Shown here: positions 25,189 through 34,075 of the stretch, piece after piece
Layout: each line of letters starts with the position of its first letter
How positions within the stretch are numbered: position 1 is the stretch's first letter
Origin: Streptomyces rishiriensis
Lineage (GTDB): Bacteria > Actinomycetota > Actinomycetes > Streptomycetales > Streptomycetaceae
Direction: 5' to 3'
Assembly (NCBI RefSeq): GCF_030815485.1
Contig: NZ_JAUSWV010000001.1
Location: 186,001 to 250,000 of the forward strand
Length of the DNA: 64,000 nt
Notes under the pieces: generated by a model
Seen by the model: only the letters and a program-made list of their open reading frames with translations
The model's database searches: none
What the model was told of the DNA's origin: nothing
Position numbers and translations under genes: made by a program

Positions 25189-26204
25189 ACATCATGACCA
25201 ACGTTGCCGGACCCGACAAAGCGACTGGATCCCCGCAGTCAGCTGCCCGTGGCCCTCGACTCAGCGGCGTAACGTGGCTCATCTGGCGTCAGCACAGGGC
25301 TGCTTACTGGACCCTTTTCGCTGCCACCGCCATCTCGGTAGCGTGGATCGCCCACCAGCGCACCGGCCTGATAGACCACCTGACCGCTCACGGCTGGCCT
25401 CGCACGGCACCCGAACAGTGGCTCGACGGAATCGACCCGTACGCCGAAGCAATCGACAAGGTCACCTTCGGTCTGGGCTTCGTCCCCGTCCTCCTCGGCG
25501 TCTTCCTCGGCGCTCCGCTGCTCGCGGGCGACCTGGAAAACGGCACCGCCAAACTTGTCGCCTCCCAGTCCGTCAGCCGCGTCCGCTGGCTGGCCACCAA
25601 GCTCGGGATCACCGCACTGGTGGTCGTTGTGTGTACGGCGGCGCTCTCCGTCGCCTTCGGCTGGTGGTGGAAGCCCGTGAGGAAAGAGGTCAACGTTCTG
25701 GAGTGGAGTAGCGGCGCCGCATTCGACAACAGCGGCCCCGTGCCCATCGCGCTCACGCTGTTCACGGTCGCGGGCGGCGTGGCGATCGGCATGCTCGTGC
25801 GCCGGACCTTGCTCGCCATGGTGGTCACCTGCGGCTTCGCAGTGGCCGTGCAGGGCGCGTGGGCCTACTTCCGGCTCGATCTCGGACAGGTCGTCACGGT
25901 GACCACGGGCAAGGGCATCGGAGCGGACGCGTTCCCGGCTACTCCCCATGCCGCGTACCAGGTCGACCAGTCGTACATCACAGGTTCAGGTCAGACCCTC
26001 CCTTGGAGTACCTGCGCGCATGAGGCGTCCGAGAAGGCCGCCGACGCATGCGTGAAGAAGGCCGACATCGTGGGCTGGTCGGTGGACTACCTGCCGATCT
26101 CGCAGATGAGCAGCATGCAGTGGCTGGGCGCCTCGATCCTGTTCGTCCTGACGGCCGCCATCGCGATGTTCATTTTCCTGTGGGGCCGCAAGCGGCTTGT
26201 CTGA
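25185..26204 (+). CDS. ABC transporter permease
   Basis: The 339-residue membrane protein has about six helices: the first at YWTLFAATAISVAWI, then GLGFVPVLLGVFLGAPLL, LGITALVVVVCTAALSVAF, IALTLFTVAGGVAIGMLV, LLAMVVTCGFAVAVQGAW and the last at LGASILFVLTAAIAMFIFLW. The ENGTAKLVASQSVSR loop after helix two is common to ABC-2 type permeases of this group. Between helices five and six lies a large external loop (about residues 235-305) with two cysteines. It starts within the end of the ATPase gene (ATGA overlap), which supports a two-subunit transporter. Confidence 0.9.
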   Translation: MNIMTNVAGPDKATGSPQSAARGPRLSGVTWLIWRQHRAAYWTLFAATAISVAWIAHQRTGLIDHLTAHGWPRTAPEQWLDGIDPYAEAIDKVTFGLGFVPVLLGVFLGAPLLAGDLENGTAKLVASQSVSRVRWLATKLGITALVVVVCTAALSVAFGWWWKPVRKEVNVLEWSSGAAFDNSGPVPIALTLFTVAGGVAIGMLVRRTLLAMVVTCGFAVAVQGAWAYFRLDLGQVVTVTTGKGIGADAFPATPHAAYQVDQSYITGSGQTLPWSTCAHEASEKAADACVKKADIVGWSVDYLPISQMSSMQWLGASILFVLTAAIAMFIFLWGRKRLV

Positions 26205-26442
26205 CGTCCGCAGGCCCGTCCCGCCTGGCCGTCTTCCACTGCCCGGTTTCCGCGATCGCCGCGGAGACAGGTAGGGACGGGCTCGAGTGCCACTGACTTT
26301 GCCGTGGCGTGCAGCGCGCGACGCCTGCGCGCTACGGGTCACGAGGTAGGGCCGCCTGTCGCCGGCGGGAGGGCGGTGTGCACGCCGTCCGCAAGAAGCC
26401 CCGCCGGCCGGTGAGCCAGAGGTCAGCCTCGCTGTTCCCGTT

Positions 26443-26470
26443 GTTCGGGCGGTCCTACGGCCGCCCGAAC
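26443..26470. terminator. Hairpin between convergent ABC operon and lacI
   Basis: GTTCGGGCGG and CCGCCCGAAC form a perfect 10-bp stem with an 8-base loop. It sits between the permease (plus strand) and the lacI-type gene (minus strand), so it can stop transcription from both sides. Confidence 0.85.
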
Positions 26471-26491
26471 AGCCATGTGGGGTGATAGCTG

Positions 26492-27535
26492 TCAGCAGTC
26501 CTGGGGCGTCATGGGCGGCATCGTCTCGGTGGATGTGCGGGTGATGAGTTCGATGGGGTGGTGGCGTTCGGTGGGGGCTTGGGCGGTGCCGGTGAGGAGG
26601 TCGGTGAGGAGTTCGACGGCTTGGTGGCCGTAGGGCTGGGGGCGGAGGTTGATGGCGGTGACGGGGGGTGTGCACAGGGTGAGGGCGGGGGAGTCGACGC
26701 AGGCGGCGAGGAGGATGTCGCGGCCGATGGTGCGGCCGAGGTTTTGCAGGGTGTGGTGGGCGATCTGGGCGGTGCCGTCGGGTCCGCAGATGAGTGCGTC
26801 GGTGTCGGGCCGGCGGGTGAGCATGTCGGTGACGAGGGTGCTGGTGGCGGCGGTGGGGGCGTCGGTGGCGACGGCGCCGATGTGGGGGGTGATGTCGTGC
26901 TGGTGGCACCAGTCCTCATAGGTGCGGCGGATGAGGACGGCCCAGTCGGACTGGAAGTCGTCGTCGGTGCCGATGAAGGCGGGGGCGGTGGCGCCGGCCC
27001 GGGCGAGGTGGTCCATCAGCTCCCGCATCGCGGCACCGTGATCAGCATGCAACAACCCCGCCGGCGTGGAGCCCGTTGTCTGGAACTGGCCGACGCAGAC
27101 CAGTGGCAGAGATACGCGGGCGAGGGCGGTGGCGACGGGGTCGGTGGGCATGGGGTCGATGAGGATGATGCCGTCGGCGCGGATCTGGGGGGTGCCGGTG
27201 GTGCGGTCGCCGGGCGCGAGGAGGGTGAGGTCCAGGCCGTGGTCCTGGGCCCGGCGGGCCGCGGCGAAGGCGAACTCCATGTAGAAGGTCAGGCCCATCG
27301 CACGCTGCGGGATGTGCAGAGCGATGGTGCCGGTGCGGGCGCTGCGCAGATGACGGGCGGCGGCATTGGGCACGTACCCCAGCTCCCCGGCCGCCTCCAC
27401 GATGCGTCGGCGGGTCCCCTCCGACACCCGCCCCGACCCCGACAACGCATCCGAAGCGGTGGTCTTGGAGACATTGGCACGCCGGGCGACATCGACGATC
27501 GTGGCCGAGCGGGCTGGGGACACCGGCTCGTTCAT
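26492..27535 (-). CDS. LacI-family regulator, copy 1
   Basis: The 347-residue repressor has a LacI HTH plus hinge (ATIVDVARRANVSKTTASDA, LSGSGRVSEGTRRRIVEAAG, ELGYVPNAAARHLRSART, residues about 11-70) and a periplasmic-binding-protein-like sensor domain (IRADGIILIDPMP, FIGTDDDFQSDW, LICGPDGTAQIAHHTLQNLG). The ligand is probably a sugar or small carbon source, but is unknown. The ATG at 27535 follows GGAG. The first 336 residues are identical to those of the copy at 39194-40228; the tail TETMPPMTPQDC is unique. It faces a symporter operon across two perfect GCCGGAACGTTCCGGC sites, which are the probable operators. Confidence 0.92.
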   Translation of the reverse strand: MNEPVSPARSATIVDVARRANVSKTTASDALSGSGRVSEGTRRRIVEAAGELGYVPNAAARHLRSARTGTIALHIPQRAMGLTFYMEFAFAAARRAQDHGLDLTLLAPGDRTTGTPQIRADGIILIDPMPTDPVATALARVSLPLVCVGQFQTTGSTPAGLLHADHGAAMRELMDHLARAGATAPAFIGTDDDFQSDWAVLIRRTYEDWCHQHDITPHIGAVATDAPTAATSTLVTDMLTRRPDTDALICGPDGTAQIAHHTLQNLGRTIGRDILLAACVDSPALTLCTPPVTAINLRPQPYGHQAVELLTDLLTGTAQAPTERHHPIELITRTSTETMPPMTPQDC

Positions 27536-27548
27536 ATGCAGCTCCACT
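26528..27548 (-). repeat. Long inverted repeat, left arm (lacI-type gene)
   Basis: This 1,021-bp segment is repeated in opposite orientation at 39181-40201. I found one silent difference in the parts compared by eye. The match begins just upstream of the GGAG site and stops 12 codons before the end of this gene. Confidence 0.92.
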
Positions 27549-27573
27549 CGAAGGGCAAAATCTGCAAACACTT

Positions 27574-27623
27574 GCCGGAACGTTCCGGCCACCCTTAGAT
27601 TACTGATGCCGGAACGTTCCGGC
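27574..27623. promoter_or_regulatory. Two LacI-type operators, lacI / symporter intergenic region
   Basis: GCCGGAACGTTCCGGC occurs at 27574-27589 and 27608-27623. Each is a perfect 16-bp palindrome with the central CG pair usual for LacI sites. The starts are 34 bp apart, about three helical turns, which suits co-operative or looped binding. They lie between the divergent lacI gene and the small membrane protein/symporter pair. Confidence 0.9.
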
Positions 27624-27697
27624 CACTTGCGGCCCCATTCTTCACCTAACCTGCCGGTCCGCATTGTGCCGAACCGCCCTGCAAAGGACATCTCAGC

Positions 27698-27943
27698 ATG
27701 ACTGTTCCAACGGGCAGGGCGGCCGCCCACTTGCCCAGCCTGTTCCGGTACCGCGTACTGTGCGGCCTACTGGTGGCGACCGACTCGGTCATCACCCTCT
27801 TTCCCCCGCTGTATTGGAACGTTGACGGGCCGGCAGCCGCACTCATCTACGTGATAGGCGGCAGCGCGCTGGTTGCCGCCTCGATCCCAGCCCTTTACCT
27901 CCTCGGCGCCCGCTGCGGCCGTGACCGGTGGGAGTCGATGTGA
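27698..27943 (+). CDS. Small membrane subunit paired with a sodium:solute symporter (DUF3311-like)
   Basis: The 81-residue protein has two membrane helices (RVLCGLLVATDSVITLFPPL with the PPLYWNVDGPA turn, then ALIYVIGGSALVAASIPALY) and ends in a short basic/acidic tail. Small proteins of this shape precede SSS-family symporters and probably stabilise them. Its TGA overlaps the GTG of the symporter (ATGTGA), so the pair is translationally coupled. The ATG at 27698 follows AAGGAC. The unit starts downstream of two LacI-type operators. Confidence 0.82.
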   Translation: MTVPTGRAAAHLPSLFRYRVLCGLLVATDSVITLFPPLYWNVDGPAAALIYVIGGSALVAASIPALYLLGARCGRDRWESM

Positions 27944-29454
27944 ACGTTCTTGTGGGAGGCGGCGTGCTGGCCGTCTTCGTCGCCGGGCTCGCCGCGGTCC
28001 TGGAGCGCAGCAGAAGGGCTGCCGATCTGGACGAGTACACGCTGGCAAGCCGTTCCTTCGGCGCTTGGTACCAGACCATGTCGTTCCTCAACACCTGGAT
28101 ACCGGGCACGGTCTTCATCACGTTCGCAGGGATGGCAGCCTCGGCAGGTGTCATCGGCTTCTACTGGGTGCCTTACAGCCTGCTGACCCTGGTGCTGATG
28201 TATCTCATGGCGCATACCGTCCACGCCTGGGGAAAACGGTGGGAACTGCGCACGCAGGCGGATCTGCTCGGCATGAGGTACGGCTCTGCGGCGGTCCGCG
28301 TGGTCGCTGCGCTCATCGGAGTGGTTGCGTCGTTCCCATGGATCGTCCTGGGCATGCAGTCGCTCGGGCTGGTGTTCTCCTACCTGTCCTTCGGACATCT
28401 CTCGCCGCGCCAGGCTGTCGTGATCGGTATCGTCTTCCTGCTGCTGCGCCAGGCGTGGACGGTACGGATGGGCATGCGCGGCATCGTGGTGAGCGACGTC
28501 TACCAGGGCATCTTCGCCTACGGGCTCGGTGGGGTGCTGGTCTGCGGCCTGATCGTCTCCCTGATACGCGGTGGCCACGGCCTGGACGCGCTGCCGTCCA
28601 GCCATTTCCTCCTTCCGGGGCCGGGAAGCCCGGAGGGAGCGCTGTATCTCATGTCGCTGATCCTGACGGGTGCGCTGGGCAGCTGGTGCTGGCCCGACAT
28701 GTTCGTGCGGCTGTTCACCGCACGCAGCGTGCAGGTCATCAAGAAGTCGGCCGTCCAGGCGACTCCCTGGCTTCTGGCGTTCGCCGTGGCTCTGTCGCTG
28801 CTGGCCATGCTGGGCGGCTCGCTGCCCGCAGTCGCCCAGGCCCCCGCCGAGGTCTTCTTTCTGATCGCCTCGCGCGGCGGACCGTTCGTCCTGGCCTTGG
28901 CCTGCGTGGTCGTTCTCGCGGCGACGATGGGCAACGTCGACTCCAATTTCCAGGCCCTCGGCGTGCAGGTCAGCCAGAACCTTCTGCCGGGCCACCGCGA
29001 CCCGTCCGCTCAAGTCCGGGCGGCGAAGGCCTGTGTGCTTGTCCTGACCCTGCTGGCTTCCGCAACCGCCGCTCTCACGCTGGACACCACGACAGGCCTG
29101 GCCAGTCTGGCCATCGTGTCCTACCAGGGCATCTGCCAGCTGGCACCGGCCCTGTACCTCGGCATGGCATGGCGACGCGGCAACGCGGCCGGTGCCCTGG
29201 GCGGCATGGTCGCCGGCTTTGGCACCGCGGCAGCCCTGCAACTGGCGTACCCCACGTCCGTTCCATGGCTGGCAGGTCTGACTTCCGGTGTGGCCGGGCT
29301 GGTGGTCAACACCATGGTCTATCTGTTGGCCGCCTTCCTCCTTCCCCACAGGGACGAGGAAGCGGCCCGGCTGAGGACGCTGTTCGCGGCCCGTGCCGCA
29401 AAGTCTCAGCCCGCCGGGCTTGTCGGGGCGGCTCTGGAGACGGACCGCTCATGA
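27940..29454 (+). CDS. Sodium:solute symporter (SSS family)
   Basis: The 504-residue transporter has about 13 membrane helices. The first is VLAVFVAGLAAVLE; the loop DLDEYTLASRSFGAWYQT and the next helix (WIPGTVFITFAGMAASAG) carry the sodium-site region of the LeuT-like fold. Other signatures are the TQADLLGMRYGS loop and the SWCWPDMFVRLFTARS motif. It belongs to the pantothenate/proline/acetate-like SSS family; the substrate cannot be assigned. It is coupled to the small subunit before it and sits under two LacI-type operators, so its substrate is likely a carbon source sensed by the LacI protein. Confidence 0.9.
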   Translation: MNVLVGGGVLAVFVAGLAAVLERSRRAADLDEYTLASRSFGAWYQTMSFLNTWIPGTVFITFAGMAASAGVIGFYWVPYSLLTLVLMYLMAHTVHAWGKRWELRTQADLLGMRYGSAAVRVVAALIGVVASFPWIVLGMQSLGLVFSYLSFGHLSPRQAVVIGIVFLLLRQAWTVRMGMRGIVVSDVYQGIFAYGLGGVLVCGLIVSLIRGGHGLDALPSSHFLLPGPGSPEGALYLMSLILTGALGSWCWPDMFVRLFTARSVQVIKKSAVQATPWLLAFAVALSLLAMLGGSLPAVAQAPAEVFFLIASRGGPFVLALACVVVLAATMGNVDSNFQALGVQVSQNLLPGHRDPSAQVRAAKACVLVLTLLASATAALTLDTTTGLASLAIVSYQGICQLAPALYLGMAWRRGNAAGALGGMVAGFGTAAALQLAYPTSVPWLAGLTSGVAGLVVNTMVYLLAAFLLPHRDEEAARLRTLFAARAAKSQPAGLVGAALETDRS

Positions 29455-29541
29455 TCAGGGACGCGCAGCGGCCTGCTTCCCTGTGCCGGCGTACTCCGCA
29501 CCCTCATCGGCCACTGTCCGGTCGCCGAACGTGCAGAGCCG

Positions 29542-30129
29542 TCAGGGTGCGAAGGCTCGTTGAACGGTGAGTGAGAGGGCGTTGCGGCGGGTGTCGTGAG
29601 CGGCCTCGGGCTCGTCTTTGTGGGCGGTGTGCATGGGGCTTGCGGGCGACCATGTCATCGACATGGCGGTGACGAGGGCGAGCACCTCGGCCGGCGCGAT
29701 GGTGGGGTTGACGATGCCTTTCGCCTGGGCGTCGGCGATCGACTGGAGCTTCTCGCTGTCGTGTCCGGGCATGAAGTGGTAGAGGTCTCCGGCCGGTGTG
29801 CGTTCCAGACGGGCCCACGTGGCCAAGCGGACGAGTTCGGGGCGCACGAGGTAGGAGTCGTAGAGACGGACGGCGTAGCCAGGCAGGTCGTCGCCGGTGA
29901 CCGGAACGGTCTCGACGATCATGTCCAGGTGTTCGGCGAAGACGGCGTCGAAGAGTTCGTCCTTGCTGCGGTAGTACTTGTAGATCTGCGCCTTGTTGAC
30001 GTTGGCGTTGGCGGAGATCCGGTCGATGCGTGCGCCGGCGATGCCGTAGGCGGCGAACTCGACTGTCGCCGCGTCGAGCAGACGCCGACGCGACGCCTCG
30101 CCTGCGCTGGTGATCTGGCCCGTCTTCAT
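29542..30129 (-). CDS. TetR-family regulator of the dehydrogenase genes
   Basis: The 195-residue repressor has a TetR HTH (SRRRLLDAATVEFAAYGIAG, ARIDRISANANVNKAQIYKY, YRSKDELFDAVFAEH, residues about 13-62) and a C-terminal ligand/dimer domain. The first two genes upstream in the same direction are an alcohol dehydrogenase and a nitroreductase-like enzyme. An 18-bp operator, AAACAAACCAGTTCGTTT, lies 11 bp upstream of its start, and two close matches lie before the aldehyde dehydrogenase gene, so it probably controls itself and that gene. The inducer may be an aldehyde or alcohol; that is inference. Confidence 0.92.
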   Translation of the reverse strand: MKTGQITSAGEASRRRLLDAATVEFAAYGIAGARIDRISANANVNKAQIYKYYRSKDELFDAVFAEHLDMIVETVPVTGDDLPGYAVRLYDSYLVRPELVRLATWARLERTPAGDLYHFMPGHDSEKLQSIADAQAKGIVNPTIAPAEVLALVTAMSMTWSPASPMHTAHKDEPEAAHDTRRNALSLTVQRAFAP

Positions 30130-30140
30130 GACACCATCCT

Positions 30141-30158
30141 AAACAAACCAGTTCGTTT
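30141..30158 (-). promoter_or_regulatory. TetR operator before the tetR gene
   Basis: AAACAAACCAGTTCGTTT is a near-perfect palindrome. It has the same form as the two sites before the aldehyde dehydrogenase gene (AAACAAACTGGTTTGTTT and AAACGAACTAGTTTGTTT), which implies autoregulation by the TetR protein. Confidence 0.85.
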
Positions 30159-30241
30159 ATACCGATGGGGTCCGGCCGCCTCCGGTCTCCCTCTGCCGGG
30201 GAGGGCCAGGACGGCCGGAGGGTGCGGAGCTCGTATGGGGC

Positions 30242-31282
30242 TCAGCTTGCGGGGGTGCTCATGTCGAGGACGAAGCGGTACCGGACGTCGTTGCGGGCCA
30301 GTCGTGCCAGTGCTTCGTTGACCTGGTGAGAAGGCAGGACCTCGATCTCTGCGGTGATGCCATATTCGGCGCAGAAGTCGAGCATCTCCTGGGTTTCGAG
30401 GGTGCCGCCGCTGCCGGCGCCGGCGATGGTCTTGGCGCCCTGGATGAGGCTGAGCGGTTGCACCTCGATGGCGCTCTCGGGGATGCCGACCACGCAGAGC
30501 GTTCCGTCCATGGCGAGCGCGGTCATGTACGGCTCGACGGAGTGCGGTGCGCCGACGGTGTCGAGGATGAAGTCGAAACGGCCGGCCTGGGCGGCCATCT
30601 GCTTCTCGTCCGTGGAGAGCACCACGTCGTCGGCGCCCAGTGCGCGGGCTTCGTCGGCCTTGTCCATGGTCCTGGTGAACTGCACGACCTCGGCGCCGAG
30701 CGCGTGGGCAAACTTGAGGGCGATGTGGCCGAGCCCGCCCATCCCGACGATGCCGACTGTCTTGCCCGGGCCGACACCCCACCGCTTCATGGGCGCGTAG
30801 GTGGTTATTCCGGCACACATCAGGGGTGCGACACCGGCCGGGTCCAGGCCCTCGGGCAGGTGGTAGGTGAACTTCGCGGGCAGGACGTACTCCGAGGAGT
30901 AGCCGCCACGAGTCATCTGGCCGTCCTTCGGGTCGGTGTTCCCGTAGGTCAGGGTCGGGAACCGCAGGCACCAGTTCTCACGGCCCTTGAGGCAGGGCGG
31001 ACAAGTTCCGCAGGAGTCGATGATGTTGCCCACGGCTACCTTGTCGCCCACCTCGAACCTGGTGACTGCGCTGCCGACAGCGGTGATCTCGCCTGTCATC
31101 TCATGGCCCGGCACGAGGGGGAAGGCGTTGCCGTGGCGGATGGCGGAGATGTCGCTGGCGCAGACTCCGCAGTACTCGACGCGTACGGCGACATCGTCGG
31201 GGAGCAGGTCGCGGCGGGTGAAGTCCCACGGGGCCAGCGGGCCGCCCTGGTGGTGTGCGGCCCAGCCGCTGACATTCCTCAT
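30242..31282 (-). CDS. Zinc-dependent alcohol dehydrogenase (YahK/CAD type)
   Basis: The 346-residue enzyme interconverts an alcohol and an aldehyde with NAD(P)H. It has the catalytic zinc ligands Cys in VEYCGVCASD, His-Glu in VPGHEMTGEI and a late Cys near LMCAGITTYAP. The structural zinc cysteines are in DSCGTCPPCLKGRENWC. The cofactor motif is VGIVGMGGLGHIALKFA. The GNTDPKDGQMTRGGYSSEYV stretch is typical of the YahK/cinnamyl group. The ATG at 31282 is followed by RNVSGWAAHHQGG. It is in one direction with the nitroreductase-like and aldehyde dehydrogenase genes and the tetR gene, making a short aldehyde-handling unit. Confidence 0.93.
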   Translation of the reverse strand: MRNVSGWAAHHQGGPLAPWDFTRRDLLPDDVAVRVEYCGVCASDISAIRHGNAFPLVPGHEMTGEITAVGSAVTRFEVGDKVAVGNIIDSCGTCPPCLKGRENWCLRFPTLTYGNTDPKDGQMTRGGYSSEYVLPAKFTYHLPEGLDPAGVAPLMCAGITTYAPMKRWGVGPGKTVGIVGMGGLGHIALKFAHALGAEVVQFTRTMDKADEARALGADDVVLSTDEKQMAAQAGRFDFILDTVGAPHSVEPYMTALAMDGTLCVVGIPESAIEVQPLSLIQGAKTIAGAGSGGTLETQEMLDFCAEYGITAEIEVLPSHQVNEALARLARNDVRYRFVLDMSTPAS

Positions 31283-31394
31283 GGTGAATTCCTTATCTAC
31301 GAAGTGCGGGAGCGCAGAGGTGGTCCCCAGCGAGGCGTGCGGGGCGGCGCCGTCACGGCGCGCGCCGCGTCGAGCACCGGCTGGTGACGGGATT

Positions 31395-31805
31395 TCAGTC
31401 GTCGAAGACGATTTCGGCGAGGCGGCTGCCGGCCATCCAGTCCTCCACACGGGTGGGCTGGGCGATGCGGCCCGGGTTGTGGGGCTGGTTGAGGTCGGCG
31501 ACGAACTGGGTGAAGATCCGTCGACGCTCGCTGTCGTCGGTGATCGGGACGGCGGTGGCGGGCAGATCGGCCCGGATGCCGTGCTTGAGGTGGAAGGTGA
31601 GGCGGGGGTTGGCCAAGATGTTGGCGTACCAGCTGGGGCGGGACGGCAGGCCGCTGAGGTAGATCTTGCCGTCGGCCCGGTAGAACCAGATTTCGATCCG
31701 CCGTGCTTTTCCGGTCTTGGCGCCGGTGGTGGTGATGTCGATGGTCCGGTCTCGGGCGGGCGACGCGGGAGTGATCGCCAGCGCCCGGCGTACGGCCTCA
31801 TCCAT
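31395..31805 (-). CDS. Deazaflavin (F420)-dependent nitroreductase-family protein
   Basis: The 136-residue protein is a split-barrel flavin-like fold of the Ddn family: TIDITTTGAKTGKARRIEIW, YRADGKIYLSGLPSRPSW and WYANILANPRLTFHLKHG are its typical strands, followed by ADLPATAVPITDDSERRR and DLNQPHNPGRIAQ. Such proteins bind coenzyme F420, common in Streptomyces, and reduce enones, nitro groups or aldehyde-type compounds. The gene sits between the alcohol and aldehyde dehydrogenases, with about 110-bp gaps, so co-regulation is likely. The length equals the normal family size. The substrate is unknown. Confidence 0.88.
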   Translation of the reverse strand: MDEAVRRALAITPASPARDRTIDITTTGAKTGKARRIEIWFYRADGKIYLSGLPSRPSWYANILANPRLTFHLKHGIRADLPATAVPITDDSERRRIFTQFVADLNQPHNPGRIAQPTRVEDWMAGSRLAEIVFDD

Positions 31806-31930
31806 AACGTTCTCCTTTATTCACGGGCGGGTCATTCGCGCAGGCCCGCCGCTGGGGCCGTCGCGGCCGCGCACCGGTGCGGTGCGTCGGCTGCAACGGT
31901 TGTCTTGGCGCGTTGACGCGGGAGGCTGGA

Positions 31931-33418
31931 TCAGAGCTGGATCATGACGGTCTTGGTCTCGGTGAAGGAGTCCAGGACGTCGGTGCCGTGCTCGCGCCCG
32001 ATGCCGGACTGCTTGAAGCCGCCGAAGGGGACGGTGCCGGCAGTCATCTGCCCGTAGGTGTTGATCCACACGGTGCCTGCTTGGAGGCCGGCGGCGACGC
32101 GGTGGGCACGGCTGAGGTCGGAGGTCCACACGGCGGAGGCGAGGCCGTAGTCGGTGTCGTTGGCCAGCCGCAGCAGTTCGGCCTCGTCGGTGAACGACAT
32201 CAGTGTGGCGACGGGGCCGAAGATCTCTTCCTGGGCGACGCGCATGTCGTTGGTGACGTCGTCGATGACGGTCGGGGGGACGAACAGGCCGGGGTTGTCG
32301 GTGAGTTCGCCGCCCTGGCGCAGGCGGGCGCCTTCGCCCCGGGCGATGTCGAAATAGGAGGTGACGGTTTCGAAGTGGCTCCGGGAGGCCAGCGGGCCCA
32401 TACGGGTGTCCGGGTGGAAGGGGTCGCCCATGGTGTACGTGGCGAGCTCTCCGGCCAGCAGCCGGCCGAACTCCTCGCGCACGGACTCCTCGACGAAGAT
32501 GCGGGTTCCCGCGACACAGCCCTGGCCGGTGCCGGCGCAGAAGCCGGCGGCGGCACCGGCGGCGGCCTTGAGGTCGGCGTCGGCGAAGATGATGTCCGGG
32601 GACTTGCCGCCGAGCTCGAGCGTGACGCGCTTGAGATTGCTGGTGGAGGCTTCCAGGATGTGCTTGCCGACACTGGTGGAGCCGGTGAAGGTGACCTTGT
32701 CGATGCCGGGGTGGTTGATGATCGCCTCGCCGGCGATACGCCCGCTGCCGGTGATGACGTTGACCACGCCTGCGGGCAGGTCGGTCCTCTGCAGGAGTTC
32801 GCCCAGACGCAGGGCGGTCAGCGGTGACTGCTGCGCGGGCTTGAGGACCACGGTGTTCCCGGTAGCCAGGGCCGGCCCGATCTTCCAGGCCGCCTGGAGC
32901 AGCGGACCGTTCCAGGCCGTGATGCCTGCGACGACGCCCAGCGGCTGACGCAGGGTGTAGTGGAACTGGCCCGGCTCCGAGGGCGCAGTCTGCCCGTAGA
33001 TCTTGGTGGGCCAGCCCGCGTAGTGCCGGATGACCTCGACAGAGTGCGAGACGAACCAGCGGCTCAGGTACAGCGGGGCGCCCATGTCGAGGGATTCCAG
33101 CGTGGCGAGTTCCTCGGCGTGGTCCTCCATCACGTCAGCGATCTGCAGCAGGATCTGGCTGCGCCGGTAAGGGGTGATCGCTGCCCAGGAGGGGTCCTCG
33201 AACGCCCTGCGGGCAGCCGCAACGGCGAGGTCGACGTCCTCGGCGCCAGCAGCGGCGGTGGAAGCCAGCACCTCTTCGGTCGTCGGGTCGATCGTATCGA
33301 TGGTCTGACCGGAGCGGGCCGGAACCCACTGACCGTCAATCAGAAGCTGCTTCGGCGCACCCGTCAGGAAGGCCGGCGAGGGGCGTTCGGACGAAGCAAG
33401 CATGAGCGGAACAGACAC
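31931..33418 (-). CDS. NAD(P)-dependent aldehyde dehydrogenase
   Basis: The 495-residue enzyme oxidises an aldehyde to its acid. It has the cofactor region VAGITAWNGPLLQAAWKIGP, then TGNTVVLKPAQQSPL and VTFTGSTSVGKHI. The general base is the Glu in VTLELGGKSPDI. The catalytic Cys appears in AGTGQGCVAGTRIFVEES. The family end EEIFGPVATLMSF and GGFKQSGIGREHG are present. I start at the GTG at 33418, five bases after GGAGG. Two TetR-type operators lie just upstream (33439-33512), so this gene should be induced with the tetR unit. Confidence 0.93.
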   Translation of the reverse strand: MSVPLMLASSERPSPAFLTGAPKQLLIDGQWVPARSGQTIDTIDPTTEEVLASTAAAGAEDVDLAVAAARRAFEDPSWAAITPYRRSQILLQIADVMEDHAEELATLESLDMGAPLYLSRWFVSHSVEVIRHYAGWPTKIYGQTAPSEPGQFHYTLRQPLGVVAGITAWNGPLLQAAWKIGPALATGNTVVLKPAQQSPLTALRLGELLQRTDLPAGVVNVITGSGRIAGEAIINHPGIDKVTFTGSTSVGKHILEASTSNLKRVTLELGGKSPDIIFADADLKAAAGAAAGFCAGTGQGCVAGTRIFVEESVREEFGRLLAGELATYTMGDPFHPDTRMGPLASRSHFETVTSYFDIARGEGARLRQGGELTDNPGLFVPPTVIDDVTNDMRVAQEEIFGPVATLMSFTDEAELLRLANDTDYGLASAVWTSDLSRAHRVAAGLQAGTVWINTYGQMTAGTVPFGGFKQSGIGREHGTDVLDSFTETKTVMIQL

Positions 33419-33438
33419 AGAGACCTCCACAGCCAGGA

Positions 33439-33512
33439 AAACAAACTGGTTTGTTTACGTGTTGAGAAACGTACTCCTCGCTGACTCCAAGGTCAAACGA
33501 ACTAGTTTGTTT
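33439..33512 (-). promoter_or_regulatory. Two TetR operators before the aldehyde dehydrogenase gene
   Basis: AAACAAACTGGTTTGTTT (33439-33456) and AAACGAACTAGTTTGTTT (33495-33512) are 18-bp near-perfect palindromes with starts 56 bp apart. They match the site in front of the tetR gene (30141-30158). The first lies about 20 bp upstream of the translation start and would block transcription. Confidence 0.9.
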
Positions 33513-34075
33513 TCTCTGTCTGGTCGAGCCGCCATACGATTTCGTCGTGCAGGACGGCGGCGGCCTTAAGTGCGCTGAGCTGCGGCGATGCCTTCCAGCA
33601 TGGGGAGTGCGAGATGCCGCGGGTCTCCCCTGCCGGGATGCAGATCGCGGGGAGCCGACACGCCGTGCCCCCGGGAGCCCTTCTGCAACGCGCTGTGCCC
33701 ACACGTACTGCGAGCCGCTGGCGTGCGGGCTTGCAGCCCGCAGCCGGTACGCCGGCCCCAGCGCCTATCGAGTGAGGCACCGGAGCCATGACACGAGGGC
33801 GGGGCCGCGCGTGGCGAACGCGTCCGGTGCGCGCCCGAAGTCCGCAGAACCGGTCTTGTGGCGAGCGAGGTGAGCACGCGTTGAGCATCTGGTGAGCACG
33901 CTGGACCTTCCCGCGCTCACGCTTGATCCAGGAGACTGGTGCTGCGCGGCGGACAGTGCCGTCCTATGCACCGGTGGGCAGCAGAACACGGCCCACGGCT
34001 GAGGAGGCCCTCTTGCCCATCACGGCCGGATCAAACCGACGTGGGCAGGGGCCGCTGAGAAGCAAAGGGGAGGGC
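33513..34075. other. Intergenic stretch without a supported gene
   Basis: Divergent promoters for the aldehyde dehydrogenase and the MmyB-like regulator must lie here. The frames show no known domain and mostly stop soon. No strong hairpin was found. Confidence 0.5.

Noticed and set aside
26558..27598. Gly/Val-rich frame opposite lacI copy 1 (and its twin opposite copy 2)
   Set aside because: It is the antisense reflection of the lacI gene, with low-complexity composition and no ribosome site.
27873..29570. A 565-residue frame overlapping the symporter
   Set aside because: It is Arg/Gly-rich with no motif, in another frame of the well-supported symporter gene.
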